Below, one piece after another: positions 8,701 to 16,325 of a stretch of 64,000 bases of DNA (position 1 is its first letter; the number at the start of each line of letters is the position of its first letter). Under the pieces are notes generated by a model that saw only the letters and a list, made by a program, of their open reading frames with translations, was not told the origin of the DNA and ran no database searches. Made by a program: the position numbers and the translations under genes. This DNA is from Bacteroidia bacterium (lineage in GTDB: Bacteria; Bacteroidota; Bacteroidia; B-17B0; Aurantibacillaceae), in NCBI GenBank assembly GCA_016787785.1, contig JAEUTO010000013.1:124001-188000 (forward strand). The letters are read 5' to 3'.

Positions 8701-10123
8701 TCCGGTAATGATGACGGCTTTTGTGGCATCGCTTGGCTTTTTGCCAATGGCAATTAGTAATGGTGCCGGCGCAGAAGTTCAAAGACCTTTGGCTACCGTT
8801 GTAATCGGCGGCTTAATGATCGCTACTTTTCTGACCTTATTCGTACTTCCTGTTCTCTACATACTTTTTGAAACAGGTGTAAAAGCAATTTCAGGTAGTA
8901 AATCAAAAACGTTTGCTGTTTTATTTGCTTCTCTTTTTGCGCTATCATATAACAGTAAAGCTCAGGTGCCTATTAACTTGCAAACTGCCATTGATACCGC
9001 CCTTAAAAATAATTTAACTATAAAAAATGAAAGGTTAAAAGCCTCTTATCAGAAAAAATTAATTAAAACGTCAGTAAATATTCCGCAAGCAAACGTTTTT
9101 GGTGAGTACGGCCAAATTAATAGCTATTACACCGATAACCGTTTCGGTGCCTCGCAATCCTTTAATTTTCCAACTGTTTATCTTCATCAAAAGAACTTGT
9201 TTAATGAAGAATGGAATACTTCTCTGATAAACGTAGCTTTAAAGGAAGCAGAAACAAAAAAAACAGTTTACGACGTTTTTTACACTTTTCTGTACCTAAC
9301 TGAAAAAGAAAAACTGCTAGTAAAGAACGATAGTTTATATTCAGCTTTTTTGGATAAAACGCTTATGAGATTAGCGCAAGGCGAAAGCAATATTCTGGAA
9401 AAAACCACTGCTGAATCTCAGCGAGGCGCCATAGCCATTCAACTAAAACAGCTGCGGCAAGATCTCGAAATTGTAAAATTACAGTTTGAATTAGTGCTTA
9501 ATACCTCCACTCATTTTGTGCCGAGCGCTGATAATTTAAAATTAACATTTGAGGCGAAAACTGTTAATGCAAATCTCGATCTGCATCCGGCAATTAAAAT
9601 TATCGAACAGCAACAAAAGATCTCCCTACTCTCTCGAAAGCTTGAGAGAGCAAAATTTCTACCTGATTTAAGTATAGGCTATTATAATATGACCATGAAA
9701 GGTACGGGTTCAGACAATAGGACCTATACCTCCTCAACACGGTTTCAGTCTATACAGTTGGGATTAGGTATCCCGCTATTTTTTGGTGCTCAAAAATCGA
9801 AAGTACATGCGGCTCGTATAAATCAAACGATCGCCGATAACCTTTACCAGCTTGAAAAAAAACAGCTTCAAAATCAATATCAGTCTTTGCTAATTAAATA
9901 TCAATCAAACTTAGCTGCTGTAGATTATTTTGAAATTGTGGCACTAAAAAACGCCTCTATAATTTTTGAAACATCTAACAAACAATTTGCTAACGGAGAT
10001 ATCAATTATTTAGATTGGGTCATGCTCACCAATCAGGCAATTAATATTCAGTCTAGCTACATTGATGCAGTTAGAAACTTAAATGAAACTATCATTCAAA
10101 TTAATTATTTATTTACAAAATAA
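5768..10123 (+). CDS. CusA/CzcA-type heavy-metal RND pump fused to a TolC/CusC-like outer-membrane factor
   Basis: A 1451-residue fusion. Residues 1-1040 are a full RND heavy-metal efflux permease (KLPIDAVPDITNNQVQV, TDPMPID; TM4 with ALDFGLIVDGAVIIVE near 400, carrying the acidic proton-relay residue; a second TM block ending FVLPVLYILFE). Residues 1046-1066 form a basic-hydrophobic segment ending NSKAQ, which looks like a signal peptide. Residues 1067-1451 are a TolC-family outer-membrane factor (NLQTAIDTALKNN, later AAVDYFE and NGDINYLDW). The pump drives export of metal cations by proton antiport. Metal specificity (Cu/Ag or Co/Zn/Cd) cannot be settled by eye. The adaptor gene follows after 11 bases. 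Such fusions are known in Bacteroidota. Confidence 0.93.
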   Translation: MLNKIIEFSIRNKLIIGLFVVALIGYGTYEVTKLPIDAVPDITNNQVQVITVAPSFGATDIERLVTFPIEQANTNISGLKEIRSFSRFGLSLVTIVFNDETDIYWARQQVAERLQKIQSQIPLGIGTTELGPVSTGLGEIYQYVVRAKEGYEKKYNQTDLRTIQDWLVRRQLLGIKGVAEVSSFGGKLKQIEIAIDPNKLQSYNITIQDVFSALEKNNQNTGGTYIEKGPTVLFIRSEGLIGSTKDIEDVSIKATESGRPLFIRDVAEVKIGFATRYGALCFNDKGEVSGAVVMMLKGANSSDVIKSVKERVVQIQKTLPEGVVIEPFLDRTKMVNNAIGTVEQNLLEGALIVIFVLVLFLGNFRAGLLVASVIPLAMLFAIILMNTFGVSGNLMSLGALDFGLIVDGAVIIVEAVMHQLTHGKKFKGVDQLNQSDMDTEVKLSAGKMMNSAVFGQVIILVVYLPIFTLQGIEGKMFKPMAQTVAFALLGAFVLSLTYIPMMSALFLSKKTKHKQNISDRLMAWVERGYQNALAKALRYPKMVVSSVVALFITAIVILTTLGGEFIPALEEGDFALEMRVLPGSNLNTTIESATKAAAILKEKFPEVIKVVTKIGSGEVPTDPMPIDAADVMIILKDKSEWTSARTFSELAEKMGKELEVILGTTFSFQFPVQMRFNELMTGAKQDVVCKIFGEDLDTLAAYAQKLGEIASKVDGAKNLYVEPVTGMPQIIITYDRAAIAQYNLNISDINKVINTAFSGQTTGQLFEGEKRFDIVVRLNTDKRKNIEDVKNLLIPITQGSQIPLYQLADVSVKNGPNQIQREDAKRRIVVGFNVRGRDVQTIVNELQQKVETQIVFPSGYYVTYGGAFENLNAAKQRLMIAVPVSLILIFLLLFFAFNSVKHGLLIYSAIPLSAIGGIFFLALRGMPFSISAGVGFIALFGVAVLNGIVLIAEFNRLKKEGMKNLHRIVLMGTKVRLRPVMMTAFVASLGFLPMAISNGAGAEVQRPLATVVIGGLMIATFLTLFVLPVLYILFETGVKAISGSKSKTFAVLFASLFALSYNSKAQVPINLQTAIDTALKNNLTIKNERLKASYQKKLIKTSVNIPQANVFGEYGQINSYYTDNRFGASQSFNFPTVYLHQKNLFNEEWNTSLINVALKEAETKKTVYDVFYTFLYLTEKEKLLVKNDSLYSAFLDKTLMRLAQGESNILEKTTAESQRGAIAIQLKQLRQDLEIVKLQFELVLNTSTHFVPSADNLKLTFEAKTVNANLDLHPAIKIIEQQQKISLLSRKLERAKFLPDLSIGYYNMTMKGTGSDNRTYTSSTRFQSIQLGLGIPLFFGAQKSKVHAARINQTIADNLYQLEKKQLQNQYQSLLIKYQSNLAAVDYFEIVALKNASIIFETSNKQFANGDINYLDWVMLTNQAINIQSSYIDAVRNLNETIIQINYLFTK

Positions 10124-10134
10124 TAGTAGAGTCA

Positions 10135-11265
10135 ATGAAAAATACAATAATCATATTAGCAGCACTTTTGTTTATGCTTTCGTGTTCAACAAACACTAAC
10201 GAAATAAAAGACACAGTAGTAGATAATGAAACGCTTGTTACTCTTACCGATGCACAGTACAAAAATTCTGCCATTCAAACAGAGAAATTAGCAAAACGTC
10301 AAATTTCAACCACGTTAAAATTAAATGGAAAAATTGACGTGCCGCCTCAAAATATGGTTTCTGTAAGCACACCATTTGGAGGCTTTCTAAAATCGTCTAA
10401 GTTGCTGCCGGGTATGCGCATTAAAAAAGGGGAAGTGCTCGCCACCATGGAAGACCAGCAATACATACAATTGCAACAGGATTATTTAACAGCAAAATCA
10501 AAATTAATTTATTTTGAGAACGAATACAACCGACAAAAAGAATTAAATATAAGTAAAGCAAGTAGCGATAAGGTTTTCCAGCAAACAGAGATGGAGTATA
10601 AAACACAAAAAATATCAGTGAGTGCATTGGGAGAAAAGTTGCGATTAATTAATATTAATCCTTTGGAGCTAAATGAAACTAACTTATCACGAACAATAAG
10701 TGTCTATTCGTCTATTGATGGCTTCGTGTCAAAAGTGAACGTAAACATAGGTAAATATGTTAATCCATCCGATGTGCTATTTGAATTAATTAATCCCGAA
10801 GACATTCACTTAAACTTAAAAGTTTTTGAAAAAGATCTCGGCAAGATTTCGATTGGCCAAAAACTTATTGCATTCAATAATAATCAACCTGATAAAAAAC
10901 ACAAATGCGAGATCATTTTAATTAGTCAGGATCTATCAGCAGATAGAAGTGTTGATGTGCATTGCCACTTTGAAGACTATGACAAAACCCTTTTGCCTGG
11001 TATGTACATGAATGCAGAAGTTGAAATTGATCTAGCGAACGCATTAACAACCACTACTGAGGCAATTGTTAGCTTTGAAGGAAAAGACTTTGTATTTATT
11101 CAAAAAGATAAACTTACCTTCCAATTAATAGAGGTTTTAACAGGAAGTACAGAAAATGGCTTTACCGAGATCACAGCTGCGGGTGCAGACGCGTTAACTG
11201 CCTTTCCGGTTGTAACTAAAGGTGCTTACTCGCTATTAATGCAATTAAAAAATAAATCAGAATAA
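10135..11265 (+). CDS. RND efflux periplasmic adaptor lipoprotein (CusB/HlyD type)
   Basis: Membrane-fusion protein of 376 residues that would bridge the RND pump and the outer-membrane factor encoded just upstream (11-base gap). It has a lipobox MLSC (Cys17), a biotinyl-lipoyl-like half motif near 80-105 (VSVSTPFGGFLKSS, GMRIKKGEVLATMED), a coiled-coil hairpin (about 110-170), a second lipoyl half (SVYSSIDGFVSKVNVNIGKYV) and a beta-barrel region (LPGMYMNAEVEI). No metal-binding N-terminal extension is visible. It acts at the periplasmic face and is presumably co-transcribed with the pump. Confidence 0.9.
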   Translation: MKNTIIILAALLFMLSCSTNTNEIKDTVVDNETLVTLTDAQYKNSAIQTEKLAKRQISTTLKLNGKIDVPPQNMVSVSTPFGGFLKSSKLLPGMRIKKGEVLATMEDQQYIQLQQDYLTAKSKLIYFENEYNRQKELNISKASSDKVFQQTEMEYKTQKISVSALGEKLRLININPLELNETNLSRTISVYSSIDGFVSKVNVNIGKYVNPSDVLFELINPEDIHLNLKVFEKDLGKISIGQKLIAFNNNQPDKKHKCEIILISQDLSADRSVDVHCHFEDYDKTLLPGMYMNAEVEIDLANALTTTTEAIVSFEGKDFVFIQKDKLTFQLIEVLTGSTENGFTEITAAGADALTAFPVVTKGAYSLLMQLKNKSE

Positions 11266-11323
11266 CTTTTTTATCTAAAACATGTTTACATTTAATTAGA
11301 AACTCAATTTAAAATACACCGTT

Positions 11324-12421
11324 ATGATCGATCTAAAAAACATACAAACAGAAGTGGATGCATCCTTTTTATATGGACTGCTTGCCGAGCACGAAGAGGA
11401 TGAAAACGTTGCTAACGTGTTTAGGCAAATGAGTGAGATTGAAAAGGGGCACGCATTGGCATTTTTGCAAAAGAATAAAATGGATGAGTCTCAACTACCA
11501 AAGCCGTCTAACAGAGCTAAGATACTAAAAACGATTGGCAAAATATTTGGCTATAATTATGTGCTAGGCGTTTTATTAGATACAGAAAAAAGTATTTCAA
11601 GTTCGATAGCGGGGGCCAGAAAAAAAAGCAATACATCCAATTCCATTTCGGATACGGCACATGTTACTATTTTAAAAAACATATTAAATAGTAATTCAAA
11701 AATCTCCGGTTCTAATTTAGCGCGTTTCGAAAAAAGGCACCGCTCTGTTGGAGGAAATGCTTTAAGAGCTGCAGTGCTTGGCGGTAACGATGGCTTGGTT
11801 TCAAATTTTAGTTTGGTGATGGGAATAGCTGGTGCTACAAGTGGTCAAACGGGTGTATTATTGGCAGGTCTTGCCGGACTTTTGGCCGGCGCCCTATCAA
11901 TGGCACTGGGCGAATGGATCTCTGTGAAAAGTTCGCAGGAACTTTACGAGAATCAAATGCAACTGGAAATGGATGAAATTGAAACAAATTCTGAAGGCGA
12001 AGAGCGTGAATTGGCCTTGATCTACTTGTCAAAAGGCATTAAAGAATCTCAGGCTAAAGAAATGGCTAAAGAAATTATGTTAAGCAAAGATCGTGCACAT
12101 GACGTTTTAATAAAAGAAGAATTAGGCATCAATCCAGAAGACTTAAAAGGTTCTGCTATGGAAGCTGCAATTACATCGTTTATTTTATTTTCTATTGGGG
12201 CTGTAATACCAGTTATTCCATTCTTCTTTCTGCATGGCATAAAAGCTATTCTGCTTAGCACTTTGTTGAGTGCTTGCGGTCTGTTTTTGATAGGCGCCGC
12301 TATTACATTGTTTACCGGAAAAAGTGTTTGGTTCTCAGGCTTTAGGCAAGTGTTATTTGGACTTGTTGCTGCCGCCATCACCTTTGGAATTGGAAAACTA
12401 ATAGGTGTATCCGTTGGATAA
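11324..12421 (+). CDS. Rubrerythrin-VIT1/CCC1 fusion, iron/manganese transporter
   Basis: 365 residues with two parts. The N-terminus (about 1-130) is a ferritin/rubrerythrin-like four-helix domain with metal-ligand-type residues (TEVDASFLYGLLAEHEED, then EIEKGH with Glu40 and His43). The rest (about 139-365) is a VIT1/CCC1 permease: RAAVLGGNDGLVSNFSLVMGIAGA, an acidic cytoplasmic segment (ELYENQMQLEMDEIE), and three or four further membrane segments. This resembles membrane-bound ferritin (MbfA), which exports ferrous iron and lowers peroxide stress. It follows the metal efflux genes after 58 bases, consistent with a metal-homeostasis block. The transported metal is inferred from the family. 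Confidence 0.88.
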   Translation: MIDLKNIQTEVDASFLYGLLAEHEEDENVANVFRQMSEIEKGHALAFLQKNKMDESQLPKPSNRAKILKTIGKIFGYNYVLGVLLDTEKSISSSIAGARKKSNTSNSISDTAHVTILKNILNSNSKISGSNLARFEKRHRSVGGNALRAAVLGGNDGLVSNFSLVMGIAGATSGQTGVLLAGLAGLLAGALSMALGEWISVKSSQELYENQMQLEMDEIETNSEGEERELALIYLSKGIKESQAKEMAKEIMLSKDRAHDVLIKEELGINPEDLKGSAMEAAITSFILFSIGAVIPVIPFFFLHGIKAILLSTLLSACGLFLIGAAITLFTGKSVWFSGFRQVLFGLVAAAITFGIGKLIGVSVG

Positions 12422-12491
12422 TGAAAATACATTTTGAAAAAATAATGATACTGTTTTGCCATTCTTCTTTTATAATTAATATTAAACTGAC

Positions 12492-13127
12492 ATGAAAATT
12501 AGAGTAACGTTATTGCTTATCATTAGCTTTTTTTTACTTACAACTTGTACTAAAGATCAGGCTGGGCCGGATGGCTGTTTTCAGGAGGATGTATTTCCTA
12601 TTTTTGTTTCTAATTGTACCATGTCCGGTTGTCATAATTCAAAAGATAAAAGAGCTGGTTACGATCTTAGTAATTACGAAGGCATTATGAAAGGAATAAC
12701 AGCCAAACATCCGCTAAACAGTGAAATTTATAATACTATAAGAGGAAACAATCCTTCAATGCCCGAGAAGCCATATGCAAAATTAAGTTCAAAAGATGTA
12801 AATATGATCAAGCTGTGGATAAATATGGGTGCTCGTAACTCTTCCAATTGCAAAAACTGCGACACAATTAATTTTACCTATGCGGGCAGAGTTAAAGGTA
12901 TAATGCAAATTTGGTGTGTAGGATGTCATAACTCGGCTAACAGCGGTGGCGGATTTGATTTGTCTAATTATAATGGACTAGTTTCATCTCTGGCAAATAA
13001 TAAATTATTAGGAAGCATAAAACATTTGCCCGGATTTTCCGCGATGCCTCAATCCGGGGGTCAAATATCATCTTGTGATATCAACGCTATCCAAAAATGG
13101 ATCGCAAACGGGTACCCGAACAATTAA
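12492..13127 (+). CDS. Cytochrome c-domain lipoprotein with one normal and one unusual haem motif
   Basis: 211 residues. Lipobox LTTC gives Cys19 as the lipidated residue. Two related halves follow. The second has a canonical CVGCH motif (Cys142, Cys145, His146); the first has CTMSGCH (Cys42, Cys47, His48), which is CX4CH and not CXXCH. Both are followed by a G.DLSNY..(I/L) segment, and each half has a possible Met ligand (PSMP, Met90; SAMP, Met185). The layout recalls planctomycete-type cytochrome domains that are common in Bacteroidota. It probably sits on the periplasmic side of a membrane; its redox partner is unknown. It is the last plus-strand gene before the minus-strand sulfur operon. 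Confidence 0.75.
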   Translation: MKIRVTLLLIISFFLLTTCTKDQAGPDGCFQEDVFPIFVSNCTMSGCHNSKDKRAGYDLSNYEGIMKGITAKHPLNSEIYNTIRGNNPSMPEKPYAKLSSKDVNMIKLWINMGARNSSNCKNCDTINFTYAGRVKGIMQIWCVGCHNSANSGGGFDLSNYNGLVSSLANNKLLGSIKHLPGFSAMPQSGGQISSCDINAIQKWIANGYPNN

Positions 13128-13313
13128 ATTCTCAAAGTAAAAAGACAGCGATCGTTTGACAGTAAAGATCAAATTGACGAAGAGCAATTGTTCGATGCTG
13201 TTCATATTTTTTTAAACGAAGAACTCATTACCATTAAAGAATTTTTATGGCGGAAGAAGTTGAGTGTAGCCGAGAAATCCGTTAGACCGATTTGCAGAAC
13301 ATTCTTTGAAGGT
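13128..13313 (+). pseudogene. Possible gene remnant, open frame without a start codon
   Basis: After the stop of the cytochrome gene the same frame stays open for about 60 codons and reads like protein (DSKDQIDEEQLFDAVHIFLNEEL, then TIKEFLWRKKLSVAEKSV). It has no ATG or GTG near its beginning (only TTG at 13188) and runs into the opposite-strand TauE gene. I do not recognise it. It may be chance. Confidence 0.2.
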
Positions 13314-13700
13314 TTATTCAGCAGTTTTTCCCGAAAAGAGCATTTTTATGGCTATTACAACGAGTACTACGCTAAATACCTTTCTCATAAGGTCGGGCGA
13401 AAGTTTTAACGCAAGCATCGAACCAAAATAACCGCCAACCATAAATGCAGAGGCAATTATCATAGCGTACTTTATGTTTACGTATCCTGCTTTATAGTAA
13501 TTATAAACAGCAAATAACCCTATTGGTGGCAACATAATAGCAATACTTGTACCTTGAGCTGTTTGCTGATCGAGTTTCATTATTAAAATTAGTGCCGGTA
13601 TAAGTATAATTCCCCCACCAAGACCAATCATCCCGCCTAAACCTCCAGCAACAAGGCCTATCAATACTAGTAACAAGATGGAGGTCATACTCATTTTCAT
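13314..13700 (-). CDS. Short (half-size) TauE/SafE permease
   Basis: 128 residues against about 250 for the usual two-repeat TauE/SafE protein. It holds one complete repeat: a first hydrophobic helix with GLVAGGLGGMIGLGGGIILIPAL, then QQTAQGTSIAIMLPPIG, YYKAGYVNIKYA and a final helix pair. Half-size members that would work as dimers are familiar in Bacteroidota. The family moves sulfite, sulfonates, thiosulfate or other small sulfur anions across the inner membrane. It is the last gene of the minus-strand operon, 19 bases after the preceding gene. The context of rhodaneses and persulfide enzymes supports export of a sulfur oxyanion. Confidence 0.85.
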   Translation of the reverse strand: MKMSMTSILLLVLIGLVAGGLGGMIGLGGGIILIPALILIMKLDQQTAQGTSIAIMLPPIGLFAVYNYYKAGYVNIKYAMIIASAFMVGGYFGSMLALKLSPDLMRKVFSVVLVVIAIKMLFSGKTAE

Positions 13701-13719
13701 TTTTTATTTTTTATTTAAA

Positions 13720-14118
13720 TTAAATCAACCAACTACTTTTTCCAAATGTTGTTGCAGAATCTTTAAGCTTTGTTCTTAAGCCCATCGCTATTTCGCGCGC
13801 AAGAGTAAAAGCTTCTTCCTTGTTTTTTGTTTCCTGAACAATAATTCTTCGATTACTATTATATACAAGGCTAACCTGAAAATAGGCGTTTGGGTTATTC
13901 GCATTCTCTTCAATTGAACAGGCTTCACATTTGGCAAATAGGCTCCTAAATACAAGCACATAATCTATTTTTGGTAAAGGCCTAAAATCGCCCCATTTAA
14001 ATATTCCCAAAAAACCTTCCTGTAATTTATAAATCCGTTTTTCCAGATCAATTATAGTTGCAAACTGCCTGATCCAATTACTTAAAGCATCGCGTTTGCC
14101 TATTATTAAATCTTTCAT
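13720..14118 (-). CDS. Protein of unknown function in the sulfur operon
   Basis: 132 residues, no signal peptide, no clear membrane segment. I do not recognise a family. Features seen are a basic N-terminus (MKDLIIGKRDALSNWIRQF), a central CEAC pair of cysteines in a FAKCEACSIEEN context, and a C-terminal amphipathic helix (TLAREIAMGLRTKLKD). The layout could fit a small cytoplasmic or membrane-peripheral protein. It sits 5 bases after the rhodanese-thioredoxin gene and 19 before TauE, so it is very probably co-expressed with them. Confidence 0.7.
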   Translation of the reverse strand: MKDLIIGKRDALSNWIRQFATIIDLEKRIYKLQEGFLGIFKWGDFRPLPKIDYVLVFRSLFAKCEACSIEENANNPNAYFQVSLVYNSNRRIIVQETKNKEEAFTLAREIAMGLRTKLKDSATTFGKSSWLI

Positions 14119-14123
14119 AGCTA

Positions 14124-14846
14124 TTATAATTTAGTTTCGTTTATCAATGTTGTTTCATCAATTTCACCATTATGCTTCCATAAAAGCTTACCATTTTTAT
14201 AAAGTTCTAATACCGGTAACGATTCGATGCCTTTTTGTTTTAAAAGATCTTTATTCTCATCGGCATCTATTTTTACAAGTATAATTTTTTCCTTATTCTT
14301 GTTAACAAAAGCTTCTAACATTGGTGCCATTTTTTTACAAGGCTCGCACCATTTTGCATTGTAGTCTATCAAAACATATTTATCTGAACTTAGGAATTTA
14401 TTGAAATCTTCAATTGACAATCCATTCGAAGCATTATTTGCCGATTCATTGTAAATTGGTTTGTTGGCAGCATTCCATTTTATAATGCCGCCTTGCATAT
14501 TATACACTTCTTTAAAACCTTTGCCTGCGATAACATCAGCGGCCGATGAGCTACGGCCACCAGAAAGACAATAAACCATAACCGGTTTATTTTTATCGAG
14601 TTTTGCTACTTGATCTTCAAATTCAGCAGAATTGATATTATAATTCACCGCGCCTTTTAAATATCCCTGGCTAAATTCTTCGGGTGTTCGTACATCCACT
14701 AATTGCGCATCACCGTTGGTTAGTTTTTTCTCAAACTCGTCAACTGTAATAGAACTATTTATTGTATTGCCGATATTGGTTTGATTTTGGCAGGAAAATA
14801 TACCAGCCAATAAACACAACAAGGCGATGTAAGAAAATATTTTCAT
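14124..14846 (-). CDS. Rhodanese-thioredoxin fusion lipoprotein
   Basis: 240 residues. The N-terminus is a signal ending IFSC (Cys19), a possible lipoprotein site. Residues 33-130 are a rhodanese domain (LVDVRTPEEF, active-site loop CLSGGRSS with Cys93, then MQGGIIKW). Residues 143-240 are a thioredoxin domain (WCEPCKK, Cys167 and Cys170, IESLPVLELYKNG). A persulfide formed on Cys93 could be reduced by the linked dithiol, releasing sulfide in the periplasm. The gene is spaced 3 bases from the OsmC gene. The catalytic residues of both domains are present. The substrate is inferred from the domains. Confidence 0.88.
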   Translation of the reverse strand: MKIFSYIALLCLLAGIFSCQNQTNIGNTINSSITVDEFEKKLTNGDAQLVDVRTPEEFSQGYLKGAVNYNINSAEFEDQVAKLDKNKPVMVYCLSGGRSSSAADVIAGKGFKEVYNMQGGIIKWNAANKPIYNESANNASNGLSIEDFNKFLSSDKYVLIDYNAKWCEPCKKMAPMLEAFVNKNKEKIILVKIDADENKDLLKQKGIESLPVLELYKNGKLLWKHNGEIDETTLINETKL

Positions 14847-14849
14847 GAT

Positions 14850-15290
14850 CTAGGATTTAATTTTCACTTCCGTTTTAAAACTAATTTTTGATTTGATTGA
14901 ATTAGAAATAAGACAGTTGTTTTCTAACTTCTTCAATATACGTTTTGCCTTCTCTTCGCTGGCTTTTTCTGTTATGGTTACTATTGGCATTAATGTAATC
15001 TCGCTGATCATATATTTACCTTCAACCATTTCCAGCTTGCCAACCGATTTCGAAGAAAAGTTCTCAAAGTGCAAATTTGAATTTTCTGCAAAGGAGAGAA
15101 ACGTCGTCATTAAGCAACTATTTACCGCTCCAACAAACAAATGTTCGGGCGACCAAACTCCCTCAATCCCTTTTGAAAATTGAGGCGGGGTTGCTACTTC
15201 AATTGTTGTTTCAAGAACCGGTGAACTTAGAGTTCCTATTCTGTCGGCTTTCCAATTTACCGACACTTCATAAAAATGTTCTGATTCCAT
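14850..15290 (-). CDS. OsmC/Ohr-family thiol peroxidase
   Basis: 146 residues, the usual size of the family. It contains the two conserved cysteines of OsmC-type hydroperoxide reductases: one in GAVNSCLMTTF and one in LENNCLISNSIKSK. The first half is beta-rich (WKADRIGTLSSPVLETTIEVATPPQFSKG), followed by the helix WSPEHLFVGAV. Members reduce organic hydroperoxides, and some act on persulfides. It lies 3 bases from both neighbours within the sulfur operon, next to a thioredoxin that could re-reduce it. Substrate is uncertain. Confidence 0.85.
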   Translation of the reverse strand: MESEHFYEVSVNWKADRIGTLSSPVLETTIEVATPPQFSKGIEGVWSPEHLFVGAVNSCLMTTFLSFAENSNLHFENFSSKSVGKLEMVEGKYMISEITLMPIVTITEKASEEKAKRILKKLENNCLISNSIKSKISFKTEVKIKS

Positions 15291-15293
15291 AGC

Positions 15294-15590
15294 TCAACTA
15301 TTTTGTTCTAAAATTTTTTTTAAATGATCAGCTGGCACTACGCCGGATTGCTTCCATTTCACTTCTCCCTGTTTAAATACCATTAACGTTGGCACACCCC
15401 TCACCTGATATTTATTTGCGGCTTCGGGATTCTTATCAACATCTATTTTAATTATTGTAGCCTTGTCGCCAATCATCTTCTTTAATTGCTCGAGTATTGG
15501 AGCCATCATTTTACACGGCCCGCACCATTCTGCATAAAAGTCAATCAAAACCGGTTTCTCCGAACTAATTATTTCTTTAAAGGTTGACAT
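15294..15590 (-). CDS. trxA: Thioredoxin
   Basis: 98 residues from the ATG at 15590, which lies just beyond the stop of the HMA gene (1 base apart); a longer frame from 15623 would overlap that gene and adds an unusual leader. It has the classic [11 protein letters not shown] active site (Cys23, Cys26), the conserved KIDVDKNP strand and the cis-proline [10 protein letters not shown]. No signal peptide, so it is cytoplasmic. In this operon it is a plausible reductant for persulfides on the rhodaneses or the OsmC protein. The symbol marks the family; it need not be the main housekeeping thioredoxin. Confidence 0.9.
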   Translation of the reverse strand: MSTFKEIISSEKPVLIDFYAEWCGPCKMMAPILEQLKKMIGDKATIIKIDVDKNPEAANKYQVRGVPTLMVFKQGEVKWKQSGVVPADHLKKILEQNS

Positions 15591-15591
15591 A

Positions 15592-15876
15592 TTAATCTTC
15601 TTTTGAAATTTTTCCAATAGCACAACTCACGTAAGATTTTGCGTTTGCTGCAAACTTATCAAAGCCTTCAAGTGTTCCTTTCGCCGGATAACCCATCGCG
15701 CTTAATTTCTCTTTTAACTTTTCGATCGGAAAATCATCCTTATGAGTTATTTCTACCGATTCGTTCTCAACATCTACTGCCACTTCAGACACTTCTGAAA
15801 ATGACCTTAAGCCTTTTTTAATCGAGCTCGCGCATCCACCACATTTCATGTTGTCTATGATTATTTTTGTTTTCAT
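15592..15876 (-). CDS. Heavy-metal-associated (HMA) domain protein
   Basis: 94 residues. The N-terminus has [14 protein letters not shown] (Cys12, Cys15), the metal-binding CXXC of HMA/CopZ-type proteins, followed by the beta-alpha-beta pattern ([31 protein letters not shown]). The C-terminal tail (about 70-94) has one more cysteine. Such proteins carry copper or other soft metals; in this sulfur operon it might also act as a thiol carrier. It overlaps nothing and has 9 bases to the preceding gene. Confidence 0.85.
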   Translation of the reverse strand: MKTKIIIDNMKCGGCASSIKKGLRSFSEVSEVAVDVENESVEITHKDDFPIEKLKEKLSAMGYPAKGTLEGFDKFAANAKSYVSCAIGKISKED

Positions 15877-15885
15877 TTTTTGTTT

Positions 15886-16317
15886 TTAATTGTAAGCGTT
15901 TTTGCGTTCAAATTTTTTTGAATGGTTGTTTACTTCGTTCTTGACTGAGTATTTTTTGTCAAAACGTATAAAGAAATTAAGCCATATAATTCTTGCCGAT
16001 CTATAAATCACAGGAAACAAAGCCAACATGGTTGATGCGACTACTATTGCTAACGTAACCGGGTCCATGTGTATCCAAAGCAAATCGGCTAAAAACCAAA
16101 TAATAAAAATACCCGACATTAGTGCGTACGACACATAAAGTGCGCCGTAAAAAAAGCCAGGTTCGCGCTCATATTTCAAATTACATTCAGAGCATGACTC
16201 CTTCATGGTTAAAGCGTTCTTAAAACTATAGGGATTGTTATTTTCAAAAACTTTTCCTTTGTGGCAACGTGCGCATTTATTAGCTGTTGTCGAATATATT
16301 ATTTCTGGTACGATCAT
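15886..16317 (-). CDS. DUF983 membrane protein
   Basis: 143 residues. An N-terminal zinc-ribbon-like part has two cysteine pairs (CARCHKG, CSECNLKYEREPGFFYGALYVSYAL), the hallmark of DUF983. Two hydrophobic helices follow (about 62-85 and 90-110) and then a basic tail. Function is unknown for the family. It is 8 bases upstream of nothing but its operon partner (gap to the next gene 8 to 9 bases on each side). Its role in sulfur metabolism can only be inferred from co-location. Confidence 0.85.
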   Translation of the reverse strand: MIVPEIIYSTTANKCARCHKGKVFENNNPYSFKNALTMKESCSECNLKYEREPGFFYGALYVSYALMSGIFIIWFLADLLWIHMDPVTLAIVVASTMLALFPVIYRSARIIWLNFFIRFDKKYSVKNEVNNHSKKFERKNAYN

Positions 16318-16325
16318 TTTAATTT

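Noticed and set aside
12049-12462. 137-residue minus-strand frame opposite the VIT1 part
   Set aside because: Antisense shadow of a membrane protein; no own promoter or homology features.
13188-13409. 73-residue plus-strand frame as a separate gene
   Set aside because: Starts at TTG without support and half of it is antisense to TauE; kept only as a possible remnant of the frame from 13128.
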